Shown here: in pieces, positions 11,949 through 20,987 of the stretch
Numbering within the stretch: position 1 is the first letter of the stretch
Layout: every line of letters starts with the position of its first letter
DNA from: an uncultured Rhodocyclaceae bacterium
GTDB taxonomy: Bacteria > Pseudomonadota > Gammaproteobacteria > Burkholderiales > Rhodocyclaceae
Reading direction: 5' to 3'
Assembly (NCBI GenBank): GCA_907163075.1
Contig: CAJQTY010000001.1
Span: forward strand, 186,001 to 250,000
Length of the DNA: 64,000 nt
Made by a program: the position numbers and the translations under genes
The notes under the pieces: model-generated
Databases searched by the model: none
What the model saw: the letters and a program-made list of their open reading frames with translations, nothing else
What the model was told of the DNA's origin: nothing

Positions 11949-12323
11949 TCACTCCCAATCCAGCGCACCTTTGGCCCAAGCGTAAACATAGCCAACGACC
12001 AAAATGATGATGAAAACAAGCATTTCGATAAAACCGAACCACTTGACCGAATCTGTCTGAACAATTTCCTTGAAAATCGTCGCCCATGGCACAAGAAAGG
12101 CAACCTCAAGATCAAACAGAATGAACAGGATGGAAATCAGGTAATAACGAACATCGAACTTCATGCGAGCGTCTTCGAAAGCTTCGAAACCACACTCGTA
12201 AGGCGAGAGTTTTTCGCTATCCGGGCGATATGGAGCCACCACCATACCGGTAATGACCGGCGCGATACCAAATACGATACCAATCAGGATGAAGACAAAT
12301 ACCGGGAAATAATTTTCCAGCAT
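11949..12323 (-). CDS. nuoA: NADH-quinone oxidoreductase subunit A
   Basis: Three-helix membrane subunit, 124 residues, first gene of the nuo block. The conserved loop [20 protein letters not shown] and the helix [12 protein letters not shown] are present; the loop gates the quinone chamber and the acidic residues of the helix belong to the proton path. It is separated from tRNA-Leu by about 60 bases. No strong independent promoter was seen in that gap, so transcription probably reads through from tpiA-secG or starts weakly. Confidence 0.97.
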   Translation of the reverse strand: MLENYFPVFVFILIGIVFGIAPVITGMVVAPYRPDSEKLSPYECGFEAFEDARMKFDVRYYLISILFILFDLEVAFLVPWATIFKEIVQTDSVKWFGFIEMLVFIIILVVGYVYAWAKGALDWE

Positions 12324-12385
12324 GATCGATCCGCCACACTATCGCTCATATTCAGATCAGAGCCACCCTATTGGATGACTCCACT

Positions 12386-12470
12386 TGGTGCCGACGATGA
12401 GACTCGAACTCATACGACCTAAGTCACTACCCCCTCAAGATAGCGTGTCTACCAATTTCACCACGTCGGC
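12386..12470 (-). tRNA. tRNA-Leu(GAG)
   Basis: Reading the minus strand from 12470 gives an 85-nt class II tRNA. It has a GCCGACG acceptor stem, the D-arm GTGAAATTGGTAGACAC, and the anticodon stem CTATC/GGTAG around a loop with anticodon GAG. A long variable arm and the T-arm GGTTCGAGTC-type follow, and CCA is encoded at 12388-12386. It lies between secG and nuoA in the same orientation. Confidence 0.97.
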
Positions 12471-12539
12471 ATTTCTACATCCAAACGGCAAGGAAACCAC
12501 GAGAGGGGAAACGTCCTCGCCGCCGTATTACAAAGCGAA

Positions 12540-12911
12540 TCACTTCGGAATATCGTTAGCCCTGGAGCCAGAATCCACGGGGCTTCCAGCCTTATCCGCA
12601 GCGGCCGCAGCCGGTGCTGAAACAGGTTTGGATTCTACCGTATCCTGCATCACACTGCCAGTCGTTTTTGGTTTGCTGGAGGCAATATAGGCCAGCGAAA
12701 GGCTGGTTACGAAAAACACGGCAGCCAGCACGGCGGTTGTCCGGCTAAGAAAATTGGCGGACCCCGTCGCTCCAAACAGGCTACCCGAGGCACCGCTACC
12801 AAAAGCCGCGCCCATGTCGGCGCCCTTGCCATGCTGAACCAACACCAGACCAATGACGCCAATCGCGGCCAGTATGTGAATTAACAACACTGTGGAAAAC
12901 AGATATTCCAT
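12540..12911 (-). CDS. secG: Preprotein translocase subunit SecG
   Basis: Auxiliary membrane subunit of the SecYEG channel, 123 residues. There are two membrane helices (about residues 3-23 and 53-73), with the conserved loop [20 protein letters not shown] between them. A low-complexity Ala/Pro-rich tail follows, common in SecG. It is nine bases downstream of tpiA. Confidence 0.96.
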   Translation of the reverse strand: MEYLFSTVLLIHILAAIGVIGLVLVQHGKGADMGAAFGSGASGSLFGATGSANFLSRTTAVLAAVFFVTSLSLAYIASSKPKTTGSVMQDTVESKPVSAPAAAAADKAGSPVDSGSRANDIPK

Positions 12912-12920
12912 TATGTCTCT

Positions 12921-13676
12921 TTATTGAACTGCGGCGCGGCAAATCGCCAGGAAGTCGGCAGCAACCAGCGAGGCACCACCAATCAGGCCGCCATCAATAT
13001 CCGGCATGCCGAACAACTCAACAGCATTGGATGGCTTGACGCTACCGCCGTACAGAATCTGCAGGCCCTCGGCCACTTTGGCGTCAGTACCGGCGATCTG
13101 TGCGCGAATCGCCGCGTGAACTTCCTGCGCCTGCTCCGAGCTTGCCGTCCGGCCGGTTCCAATCGCCCAAACCGGCTCATAGGCAACAACCGCGCCCGCG
13201 AACGCGGCAACGCCGACGCGCTTCAGAACCGCGTCGATCTGAGCGGCCACCACGTCGACTGTCTGGCCAGCTTCACGCTGGGCCAGCGTCTCGCCAACGC
13301 AAAGCACCGGGACCAAACCAGCCGCCAGCGCCGCAGCGAATTTTTCGGCGACGAGCGCGTCCGACTCGCCGTAGATCGCACGACGCTCCGAGTGTCCAAC
13401 TAGGACGTAGCGACAGGCAAAATCCTTCAGCATGGCGGCGCTGACTTCGCCAGTGAAAGCGCCCTGTGCCTGTTCGCTCAGGTTTTGAGCGCCCCAGGCG
13501 ACCTTCGTTCCGGTCAGTGCTGACTGCGCCTGCGCCAGATACGGAAAAGGAACGCAAACCGCCGCCGCCATTCCCTGCAGATCAGCCACGCCAGCAACGA
13601 CGTCCTGAAGCAACTGCAGGTTTGTCTTGAGACCACCGTGCATCTTCCAATTACCCGCTACCAGCTTTTGGCGCAT
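12921..13676 (-). CDS. tpiA: Triosephosphate isomerase
   Basis: Interconverts dihydroxyacetone phosphate and glyceraldehyde 3-phosphate in the cytosol, 251 residues, normal length. It shows the substrate-binding N-x-K (AGNWKMHG), the catalytic His in LVGHSERR, the catalytic Glu in VAYEPVWAIGTG and the phosphate loop YGGSVKPSN. It is the first gene of the tpiA-secG-tRNA-nuo unit. The leader is short, about 18-20 nt from the predicted start site. Confidence 0.98.
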   Translation of the reverse strand: MRQKLVAGNWKMHGGLKTNLQLLQDVVAGVADLQGMAAAVCVPFPYLAQAQSALTGTKVAWGAQNLSEQAQGAFTGEVSAAMLKDFACRYVLVGHSERRAIYGESDALVAEKFAAALAAGLVPVLCVGETLAQREAGQTVDVVAAQIDAVLKRVGVAAFAGAVVAYEPVWAIGTGRTASSEQAQEVHAAIRAQIAGTDAKVAEGLQILYGGSVKPSNAVELFGMPDIDGGLIGGASLVAADFLAICRAAVQ

Positions 13677-13700
13677 AGTACACCCCGTTTAAAAAGCGGG

Positions 13701-13730
13701 ATTATAGTCAGACAGAGCCGCCCTGGTCAA
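13701..13730 (-). promoter_or_regulatory. Sigma70-type promoter for tpiA-secG(-nuo)
   Basis: On the minus strand TTGACC (13730-13725) is followed after 18 bases by a perfect TATAAT (13706-13701). The tpiA ATG lies 25 bases downstream. A small CCCG/CGGG hairpin lies between the -10 box and the ATG. Confidence 0.75.
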
Positions 13731-13762
13731 TAAAAAGCATATGCGCGTCTTTCCGAAAGCAT

Positions 13763-13794
13763 AAAAAAACGGCCCGTTCTAACTGGCCGTTTTC
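13763..13794 (-). terminator. Rho-independent terminator after pstB
   Basis: On the minus strand AAAACGGCC and GGCCGTTTT form a nine-base-pair stem with a ten-base loop. A run of seven T residues follows (plus-strand A run 13763-13769). It starts about 32 bases after the pstB stop and would separate pst from tpiA. Confidence 0.85.
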
Positions 13795-13825
13795 GAGATC
13801 AGGCATGGGAATCCGCCGGCTTGCT

Positions 13826-14653
13826 TCAGCCAAACCGCCCGGTAATATAGTCCTCGGTTTCTTTTCTTTTTGGTTTGATGAAGATCTGATCGGTGACGCC
13901 AAACTCGACCATTTCGCCGATGTACATGTAGGCGGTAAAGTCCGAGATCCGGGCGGCCTGTTGCATGTTGTGAGTGACGATCAGGATCGTCACCCTCTCC
14001 TTCAATTCGGTAATCAACTCTTCGATGCTGGCGGTCGCTATCGGATCGAGTGCGGAAGTCGGCTCGTCGAACAAGAGCAACTCCGGATCGGTCGCCAAAG
14101 CCCGGGCGATGCACAGGCGTTGCTGCTGTCCGCCCGAGAGATTGGCCCCCAGTTCCTTGAGGCGATCCTTGACCTCGCCCCACAGGGCAGCGCTACGCAG
14201 AGCGGCCTCGACCTTGTCGTCGATCACCGAACGCGCGCTTTCGCCCCGCACCCGCAGGCCGTACGCCACGTTCTCGTAGATCGATTTGGGGAAGGGATTG
14301 GGCTTCTGAAAAACCATGCTGATACGCATGCGAACCTCGATCGGATCGACCTTCTTTGAAAGCAGATCCGTACGATCCGGATGAAACTCAATGGCTCCTT
14401 CATAGCGATTGCCCGGATACAGGTCGTGCATGCGGTTAAAGCAGCGCAGATAGGTCGATTTCCCGCATCCCGAAGGACCGATCAACGAGGTCACCTTCTT
14501 CTCGTAGATCGGCATGTTGATGTTCTTCAGTGCCTGAAAATTGCCGTAGTAAAAATTCAGTTTCTTGGCTTCCGCCTTGAGCGGCGAGAGCGTCTCACGA
14601 CTGTTGTGTTCAGTTATTGGGTTCAATGTCGGGTTCCTTTGAATTCCTACCAC
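13826..14653 (-). CDS. pstB: Phosphate ABC transporter ATP-binding protein
   Basis: ATPase of the high-affinity phosphate importer. Walker [10 protein letters not shown], signature LSGGQQQR, Walker [13 protein letters not shown] and the switch His in VTHNMQQ are all present. As given (GTG start overlapping the pstA stop) it has 275 residues, slightly longer than the usual 255-260. A TTG at about 14626, seven bases after an AAAGGAA sequence, would give MNPITEHNS as N-terminus and may be the true start. It is the last pst gene; no phoU follows, and a terminator lies just downstream. Confidence 0.96.
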   Translation of the reverse strand: MVGIQRNPTLNPITEHNSRETLSPLKAEAKKLNFYYGNFQALKNINMPIYEKKVTSLIGPSGCGKSTYLRCFNRMHDLYPGNRYEGAIEFHPDRTDLLSKKVDPIEVRMRISMVFQKPNPFPKSIYENVAYGLRVRGESARSVIDDKVEAALRSAALWGEVKDRLKELGANLSGGQQQRLCIARALATDPELLLFDEPTSALDPIATASIEELITELKERVTILIVTHNMQQAARISDFTAYMYIGEMVEFGVTDQIFIKPKRKETEDYITGRFG

Positions 14654-15570
14654 TTGATATTCTTGCGCAAGCGGTAGCGCAGCCAGATGGCCAGACCGTT
14701 CATGGTCAGCGTCATCAGCACAAGAATCAAGCCGGCGGCCGCCGCATTATTGAGAAAGGCCGCCTCGGGCCGCGACGTCCAGTTGAACATCTGGATCGGC
14801 ATGACCGTGAAGGGGGCAAACAGCCAGTCGAACAAACCGGCCGGCGGATCGCCGGCAAATGGTGCCGTGGGCAGAAAGGCAATAAAGGTCAGCGCCCCGA
14901 CGGTGATGATCGGCGCCGTTTCGCCAATGGCGCGCGCCATGCCGATGATCACGCCGGTCAGAATGCCGGCGCTGGAGTACGGCACGATATGGTCGCTGAC
15001 CACCTGCCAGGTGGTCGCTCCGCACGCGTAGGCGCCCTCACGGATGATCTGGGGTATGGCACGGATGGCCTCGCGGGTGGCGACGATGACGATGGGCAAG
15101 ATCAAGAGCGCCAGGGTCAGGCCGGCGGTCAGTATGCTTTGCCCGAGACCGAAGGTATAAACGAAGAGACCCAGTGCCAGCAAGCCATAAATGATCGACG
15201 GTACGCCGGCCAGATTGGTCACATTGATCTCGATGATGTCCGTCACCCAGTTTTTCGGGGCGTACTCTTCGAGATACACACCGGCTGCCACGCCCAACGG
15301 CACCGCCGCGCACGCGGTCACCAGCATCACTAGAACCGAGCCGACCCAGGCGGAAAGTATCCCTGCATTTGCCGCGCGACGCGAGGGAAACGAGGTCAGG
15401 AAATCCACGTTGATACGTCCCAGGCCGTTGACCGCCATGTCCGCGAACAACGCGACGAAGGTCATCAGAGCAAGCATCAGCGCCAGGATGCCGAGCACGC
15501 CAAACATGTAATCCCAACGCTTGTGCGTCGCGATCATCGCGCGCAGCGCCTGCAATTCCTGTTGATTCAT
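14647..15570 (-). CDS. pstA: Phosphate ABC transporter permease PstA
   Basis: Inner-membrane permease of the phosphate importer, 307 residues with six or more helices. The N-terminal 30 residues are cytoplasmic and polar. The EAA-like loop reads [23 protein letters not shown] (followed on to residue 15 of the loop). It follows pstC with one base between and overlaps the alternative GTG start of pstB. Confidence 0.95.
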   Translation of the reverse strand: MNQQELQALRAMIATHKRWDYMFGVLGILALMLALMTFVALFADMAVNGLGRINVDFLTSFPSRRAANAGILSAWVGSVLVMLVTACAAVPLGVAAGVYLEEYAPKNWVTDIIEINVTNLAGVPSIIYGLLALGLFVYTFGLGQSILTAGLTLALLILPIVIVATREAIRAIPQIIREGAYACGATTWQVVSDHIVPYSSAGILTGVIIGMARAIGETAPIITVGALTFIAFLPTAPFAGDPPAGLFDWLFAPFTVMPIQMFNWTSRPEAAFLNNAAAAGLILVLMTLTMNGLAIWLRYRLRKNIKW

Positions 15571-15571
15571 C

Positions 15572-16483
15572 TCAATACACCTCGCGATACTTCTTGCGCA
15601 TGTAAAAACCGATCAGATTGAAAACCAGTGTCAGCAGCATCAGTGTCAATCCGGCCGCAAAGATCGTCTGATAGCCGATGCTGCCGTGCGGCAGATCACC
15701 GAGCGCGACCTGCACGATGAATGACGTAATCGTCGCGCCAGGCTCGGCCGGGTTGAAGGTCAGATTGGGTTGCATGCCTCCGGCAACGGCCAGAATCATT
15801 GTTTCCCCGACCGCGCGGGAAATGCCGAGGATGTAGGCCGACGCAATCCCCGAGATGGCCGAGGGGATGACAACCCGCAAGGCGGTCTGCAAACGGGTGG
15901 CGCCGGTGGCATAGGAACCTTCGCGCAGCGCCATGGGCACGGCACGCATGGCATCTTCAGAGAGCGATGCCACGTACGGAATGATCATGATGCCCATGAC
16001 GATACCCGCTGAGAGCAGGTTGAATCCGGGCAAGCCGGGAAACACGTTCTGCAGCAGGGGCGTCAGGAAAAGCAGGGCAAAGTAACCGTAGATAATGGTC
16101 GGGATGCCGCCGAGCAGTTCAAGAAATGGCTTGGCAATTTCTCGAACGCTAAACGGTGCGAACTCGGAAAGATAAACGGCAATGACCGTTCCCAGGGGGA
16201 TCGCCACCAGGACGGCCACCATTGAACTGGTAATGGTTCCCGAGAGCAGGACCATTATCCCGTAGTGCGCGTCCTCGAAAAGCGGTGTCCACTGGGTGTC
16301 GAAAAGAAAATCGACGAGCGGAACATGCTGGAAAAAAACCCAGGACTCGCGGATCAGGATGTAGACAATCGCCGTCGTTGTGAACACCGAAACAAACGCC
16401 GCCAGGAATAGAATCGCTTCGATCAGCCGTTCTTTGATATGGCGGGTATGGTCAATTTTTAGTCGATCACTGGGTGGGGACAT
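15572..16483 (-). CDS. pstC: Phosphate ABC transporter permease PstC
   Basis: Second permease of the Pst system, about 303 residues from the ATG at 16483. I prefer this ATG over an upstream one at 16528 because a GGAAGG sequence precedes it and MSPPSDRLK resembles family N-termini. The cytoplasmic coupling loop EDAMRAVPMALREGSYATGA is present. It is separated from pstS by about 108 bases holding a GC-rich hairpin, as is usual where the binding protein is made in excess. Confidence 0.95.
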   Translation of the reverse strand: MSPPSDRLKIDHTRHIKERLIEAILFLAAFVSVFTTTAIVYILIRESWVFFQHVPLVDFLFDTQWTPLFEDAHYGIMVLLSGTITSSMVAVLVAIPLGTVIAVYLSEFAPFSVREIAKPFLELLGGIPTIIYGYFALLFLTPLLQNVFPGLPGFNLLSAGIVMGIMIIPYVASLSEDAMRAVPMALREGSYATGATRLQTALRVVIPSAISGIASAYILGISRAVGETMILAVAGGMQPNLTFNPAEPGATITSFIVQVALGDLPHGSIGYQTIFAAGLTLMLLTLVFNLIGFYMRKKYREVY

Positions 16484-16555
16484 GACATCTAGCCTTCCGG
16501 CTGTCGCTTCGTATGAATTCACCAACAAGCCCTCAAGAATACGCTGATGGAAGTC

Positions 16556-16578
16556 TCCCCCGGGCCGGGCCGGGGGGA
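16556..16578 (-). terminator. GC-rich intercistronic hairpin between pstS and pstC
   Basis: CCCCCGG (16557-16563) pairs with CCGGGGG (16570-16576) around a six-base loop. No T run follows, so it is more likely a partial terminator or an mRNA-stabilising structure that raises pstS over pstCAB expression. The role is inferred. Confidence 0.5.
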
Positions 16579-16591
16579 AATTCGGAAACCT

Positions 16592-17590
16592 TTACTTGGC
16601 TTCGAGTTTCATCAGTTCTTCGATGGTCAATCCGACTTTGTTCTCGCCGCCGAATTTCGTTCCTTTGAGGCGCTTTTGAAAATGTTCGAGGTTGTAGGTG
16701 TAGGCCTTCGCGGGCAGTGACACGTATTTCACTTCCTTGCTCAGTTTCTCGCCGTGCGTCATGTAGTACTCGACGAACTCCTTGACTTCGGGTTTGTCGG
16801 CCGATTTTGCGTTGACGTAAATGAAGATCGGCCGTGCCAGCGGCTGATAGGTTCCGTTGATTACGGTTTCCACGGACGGCGCCACGGCCGGCTTGCCGGA
16901 CGCGGCAAGTAGTGCGACGGGCGCCACTTTGTCTTTGTTCTCGGTGTAGTAGGCGAAGCCGAAGTAACCCAGACCGCCGACGTCGCGGGCAACGCCTTGA
17001 ACCAGTACGTTGTCGTCTTCGGAGGCGGTGAAGTCGCCGCGTGTTGCCTTGGCTTTGCCGTTGATGGCTTCGGTAAAGTATTCGAAGGTTCCTGAATCGG
17101 CGCCGGGGCCGTAAAGCTTGAGCGGACGATCCGGCCAGGCCGGGTTGATCTGGTTCCAGTTGGTGATCTTGCCTTGTGCGGCCGGCTCCCAGATCGCTTT
17201 GAGTTGGGCGACGGTCATCGTCTTGGCCCAGTCGTTCTTGGGATTGATAACGACGGTCAGTGCGTCGTAGGCGACCGGTAATTCGATGTACTCGACGCCG
17301 GCGGCCTTGCAGTCGTCCATTTCCTTTTTGGTGATCGGCCTCGACGCGTCGGAAATGTCGGTCTCGCCACGGCAGAATCTCTTGAACCCGCCGCCCGTAC
17401 CCGAAATCCCGACCGTCACGCGAACACTGTTCTTCTTGGACTTCTGGAAGTCCTCGGCAACCGCTTCGGTAATCGGGTACACGGTGGACGAACCATCAAC
17501 CTTGACCAGCGACTGGGCTTGAACCGGCCCAGCACCAGAAACTCCCGCTAGAACCAGCGCCGCAACAGCTCCTAATTCGGCGATCTTCAT
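16592..17590 (-). CDS. pstS: Periplasmic phosphate-binding protein PstS
   Basis: Binds phosphate in the periplasm and delivers it to PstCAB. I chose the ATG at 17590: it gives a clean signal peptide ([21 protein letters not shown], cleavage after VQAQ) and follows an AGGAGAAT-type ribosome binding site. The upstream in-frame ATG at 17632 would add 14 polar residues. Phosphate-site motifs GSSTVYPI and the [19 protein letters not shown] region are intact. The mature protein is about 310 residues. Confidence 0.96.
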   Translation of the reverse strand: MKIAELGAVAALVLAGVSGAGPVQAQSLVKVDGSSTVYPITEAVAEDFQKSKKNSVRVTVGISGTGGGFKRFCRGETDISDASRPITKKEMDDCKAAGVEYIELPVAYDALTVVINPKNDWAKTMTVAQLKAIWEPAAQGKITNWNQINPAWPDRPLKLYGPGADSGTFEYFTEAINGKAKATRGDFTASEDDNVLVQGVARDVGGLGYFGFAYYTENKDKVAPVALLAASGKPAVAPSVETVINGTYQPLARPIFIYVNAKSADKPEVKEFVEYYMTHGEKLSKEVKYVSLPAKAYTYNLEHFQKRLKGTKFGGENKVGLTIEELMKLEAK

Positions 17591-17652
17591 GCAACATTCT
17601 CCTTGGTTAGACACAGCCTTTTCAGCCAACAATCCGCACTCTAACCGGACAA

Positions 17653-17670
17653 TGTTACGGCTCTGTTACA
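17653..17670 (-). promoter_or_regulatory. Pho-box-like direct repeat upstream of pstS
   Basis: On the minus strand TGTAACA (17670-17664) and CGTAACA (17659-17653) are seven-base direct repeats separated by four bases, the 11-base periodicity of PhoB sites. They lie about 63-80 bases before the pstS ATG, between glmM and pstS. Binding by PhoB is inferred. Confidence 0.55.
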
Positions 17671-19038
17671 TCACGATGAAACGGCATCACGCACGGCGGT
17701 CGCCAGTTTTTCAGCCGCCGCCTGCACTTTCGCCGCATCACGCCCTTCCACCATGACCCGCAGCAGAGGCTCGGTACCCGAAGCGCGCAGCAGCACCCGG
17801 CCCTCGCCCAACAGCGCCGATTCAACCTCCTGCAGCACCGAGACAATCAGCGGATGATCCTTCCACGGGAAGCCCTTGACCAGTGGCACGTTGATCAACA
17901 GTTGCGGATACAGAACCAGCCGGCCAAGCAAGGCGGCCAGGTCACCGCCCTCCTCGCACAGCGCGGTCAGCACCTGCAAGGCCGAAACGATGCCGTCGCC
18001 GGTAGTGTGCTTGTCGAGGCACAGGATATGGCCCGAATTTTCGCCACCGTACAGCCAGTTCTTTTCACGCAACAGTTCGAGGACGTAACGGTCGCCAACC
18101 GCGGCGCGCGCAAAAGGCACCCGCAACTCCGCCAGGACGTGCTCGAAAGCCAGATTGGTCATCAGCGTTCCAACCACGCCGGCCACCGCACCCTGCCTAA
18201 GCCGACTGCGCACAACGGCGAGCAGCAGTTGATCGCCGTCATAAACAGTGCCTGCGGCATCGACCATCATCAGGCGGTCGGCATCGCCATCAAGCGCAAT
18301 ACCCAGATCGGCCTGATGCTCCAGGACCGCCTTGCTCAACGCCTTGGGCGCCGTAGCACCAACGTCCTTATTGATGTTCAGGCCGTTCGGTTCGGCGCCG
18401 ATGGCGACCACCTCGGCGCCCAACTCGTGGAAGACGTGCGGCGCAATGTGATAGGCCGCGCCATGTGCGCAATCGACGACAATTTTCAGGCCGCGCAGGT
18501 CGCGATCATTCGGGAAGGTGCTCTTGCAAAACTCGATATAGCGTCCCGCCGCATCGTCGATCCGCCGCGCCCGGCCGAGTTCTGCCGATTGCACGCAGAC
18601 CAGCGGTGCGTCGATCCCGGCCTCGATCTCTGCTTCCAGTTCGTCGTCAAGCTTGGTGCCGTGCGCCGAGAAAAACTTGATCCCGTTATCGTAATAGGGA
18701 TTGTGCGAGGCGGAAATGACGATACCAGCCTGCAAACGCAGTGCGCGGGTGAGATAGGCAACAGCTGGCGTCGGCATCGGCCCGACCAGACAGACATCGA
18801 CCCCGGCGGCCGAAAATCCGGCCTCCAGTGCCGCTTCCAGCATATAGCCGGAGATCCGCGTGTCCTTGCCGATCAGCACCGCCGGACGTTCGCCGGTCTT
18901 CGGATGCCCGTGGTCCGCACCATGCGCAACCAGCACCTTGCCGGCCGAATAGCCGAGGCGCATCACGAAATCCGGCGTGATCGGGGATTGGCCGACCCGG
19001 CCACGTACACCATCGGTACCGAAATATTTTCTTGTCAC
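17671..19038 (-). CDS. glmM: Phosphoglucosamine mutase
   Basis: Converts glucosamine-6-P to glucosamine-1-P for UDP-GlcNAc and thus cell wall synthesis, 455 residues. The N-terminal [13 protein letters not shown], the active-site phosphoserine loop [14 protein letters not shown], the metal loop [13 protein letters not shown] and the sugar-binding GGENSGH are all present. The C-terminal phosphate-binding [15 protein letters not shown] is also there. Its stop lies directly at the Pho-box-like site, so it is probably a separate unit from pst. The upstream folP or ftsH neighbour often seen is absent; corA is divergent instead. Confidence 0.97.
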   Translation of the reverse strand: MTRKYFGTDGVRGRVGQSPITPDFVMRLGYSAGKVLVAHGADHGHPKTGERPAVLIGKDTRISGYMLEAALEAGFSAAGVDVCLVGPMPTPAVAYLTRALRLQAGIVISASHNPYYDNGIKFFSAHGTKLDDELEAEIEAGIDAPLVCVQSAELGRARRIDDAAGRYIEFCKSTFPNDRDLRGLKIVVDCAHGAAYHIAPHVFHELGAEVVAIGAEPNGLNINKDVGATAPKALSKAVLEHQADLGIALDGDADRLMMVDAAGTVYDGDQLLLAVVRSRLRQGAVAGVVGTLMTNLAFEHVLAELRVPFARAAVGDRYVLELLREKNWLYGGENSGHILCLDKHTTGDGIVSALQVLTALCEEGGDLAALLGRLVLYPQLLINVPLVKGFPWKDHPLIVSVLQEVESALLGEGRVLLRASGTEPLLRVMVEGRDAAKVQAAAEKLATAVRDAVSS

Positions 19039-19221
19039 TTTCCAATCTCCACTAAGCCTGAATGGCAGGCTCCAAAGCCCGCCATTGTACTGAAGACCAT
19101 GGCGAATTTGCTATCTGGCGGTGACGCCGGCCATCCTGCGCCAAAATTGTCGAACGCGGTACTCGCCGAAATTCCCCAAAACGTGCACGATAGAGCCTGT
19201 CGAAAAAATGAGGAATGAATC

Positions 19222-20187
19222 GTGCTGATCAACTGTGTTGCCTACGAAAACGGATCACGGCTGGCGGACTTGTCGGTCGAGGAAATCAGCGAATATCTCG
19301 AACGGCCGGATTGCTTCGTGTGGGTCGCCCTGTGCGACCCGACGCCGGAAGAGCTGGACAAGATGCAGGAGGAATTCAATCTGCATGAACTGGCCGTCGA
19401 GGATGCGCACCACGGCCACCAGCGACCGAAGATCGAGGAGTACGGCGATTCCGTCTTCGCCGTCATGCACCAGCTGGAACTGGCCAAGGGCGAGTTCAGC
19501 GTCAGTGAGGTCAACGTCTTTGTCGGCCGCAACTATGTTCTGTCGATCAGAAACCGCAGCAAACAGCATTTTCTCGTCGTCCGCGAGCGTTGCGAGCGCG
19601 AACCGCATTTGCTCCAGCACGGTTCCGGTTTCGTCTTCTATGCCTTGATGGACGCTGTCGTCGACCGCTATTTCCCGATCATGGATCGGCTGGAATCCGA
19701 ACTTGAAGAGATCGAGGAACAAATCTTTACCAAGGGCACGGCGCGGACCAATATCGAGCGCCTCTACGACCTGAAGCGCAAGATCACGCTGCTCAAGCAC
19801 GCCGTCGCGCCGCTGATGGAAGCCGCCGGCAAGCTTTCCGGCGGCCGGGGGCCGGCGGTATGCGCCAATAGCCGGGATTATTTCCGGGACGTTTATGACC
19901 ACCTGACGCGCATCAACACCTCGCTCGACAACATCCGGGACACCATCGGCACCGCCATCCAGGTGAATCTCTCGATGGTGACCATCGAGGAAAGCGAAGT
20001 AAACAAAAAACTGGCGGCCTGGGCCGGTATTTTCGCCGTCGCCACCGCGTTTGCCGGCATCTGGGGAATGAATTTCGAGTCCATGCCTGAACTGAAGTGG
20101 GAGTACGGCTACCCGGTAGCGCTGGTGGCCATCGCTGCGGCCTGCGCCTTACTTTACGTGCGCTTCAAGCGCGCCGGCTGGCTGTAG
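19222..20187 (+). CDS. corA: CorA-family magnesium/divalent cation transporter
   Basis: Inner-membrane cation channel, 321 residues, normal length, from a GTG start. There is a long cytoplasmic N-terminal domain, then two C-terminal helices. The selectivity signature GMN (IWGMNFESMPE) ends the first helix. The tail ends in basic residues (RFKRAGWL). The gene is divergent from glmM across a 183-base gap. Confidence 0.95.
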   Translation: MLINCVAYENGSRLADLSVEEISEYLERPDCFVWVALCDPTPEELDKMQEEFNLHELAVEDAHHGHQRPKIEEYGDSVFAVMHQLELAKGEFSVSEVNVFVGRNYVLSIRNRSKQHFLVVRERCEREPHLLQHGSGFVFYALMDAVVDRYFPIMDRLESELEEIEEQIFTKGTARTNIERLYDLKRKITLLKHAVAPLMEAAGKLSGGRGPAVCANSRDYFRDVYDHLTRINTSLDNIRDTIGTAIQVNLSMVTIEESEVNKKLAAWAGIFAVATAFAGIWGMNFESMPELKWEYGYPVALVAIAAACALLYVRFKRAGWL

Positions 20188-20447
20188 AAGCTTATCCGCC
20201 CGCGATTCCCACGCGCGCGCAAGCCGGCAGGCCTGGGAAGTCTATAAACGCGCCTTGCCGCGCCATGCTCACGTCCAGCGGGTGCAGTTGCCTTCAGCTT
20301 CGCGGTCATGGCTTCCCCCGGCATGGACTTACATCATGCTGTTTGGGCGCCTTCACGGGCGCACGATTCCGGGCTGCGCCGGAATAACGGGTTATCAGCC
20401 AGATCCGGGCCTGGCGCCGAAGTCCCGTGCCTGGCTCGTTCCGACCT

Positions 20448-20978
20448 TTACGCGCGGACCGGCCGCTTGCCCAGTTTGCGTTGCAGCGTGCGCCGGTGCA
20501 TCTTTAGCACCCGCGCGGTGGCGGAAATGTTGCCGTCGTTTTCGCGCAGCACGCGCTGGATGTGCTCCCATTCCAGGCGGCTCACCGAGAGCGGCTCGGA
20601 ATTCGGCGCTTCTTCCGTAGCGGGCCGGGCATCCTTGCCGAAAGCGGCAAGCAGGGTATCGACGTCGACCGGCTTGGCCAGGTACTGCACCGCGCCGAGC
20701 TTGATGGCGTCGACCGCGGTGGCGATGCTGGCATAACCGGTGAGGACGACGATGCGGCACTCGCCGTTGATCGCCAGCAGCGGCTCGATCAGCGCCAGGC
20801 CGGAATTGCCGGCCAGGTTGAGATCCAGCACCACGCGCCTGGGCCGGATGCGCTGCGCATGCGCCAGCGCGCTTGGCGCGTCACCCGCGCCTTCGGCCGC
20901 GATGCCGCGCCGGATCAGCGCGCGTGTCAGCACGCCGGTAAAGGTTTCGTCGTCGTCGATAACCAGAACTTTTTCCAT
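20448..20978 (-). CDS. regA: RegA/PrrA/ActR-family response regulator
   Basis: Two-component transcription regulator, 176 residues. The receiver domain has acidic DDD near residue 8, the phospho-acceptor Asp52 in VVLDLNLAGNSG, and Lys in YLAKPVDVD. The C-terminal Fis-type helix-turn-helix reads NISATARVLKMHRRTLQRKL. That ending is characteristic of RegA/PrrA/ActR, which control respiration and carbon or nitrogen fixation in response to redox state. It lies nine bases downstream of the regB-type kinase gene. Confidence 0.9.
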   Translation of the reverse strand: MEKVLVIDDDETFTGVLTRALIRRGIAAEGAGDAPSALAHAQRIRPRRVVLDLNLAGNSGLALIEPLLAINGECRIVVLTGYASIATAVDAIKLGAVQYLAKPVDVDTLLAAFGKDARPATEEAPNSEPLSVSRLEWEHIQRVLRENDGNISATARVLKMHRRTLQRKLGKRPVRA

Positions 20979-20987
20979 CGTTCGCTT

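Noticed and set aside
17854-19218. 454-codon plus-strand ORF opposite glmM
   Set aside because: Antisense to an intact essential gene; no domain recognised.
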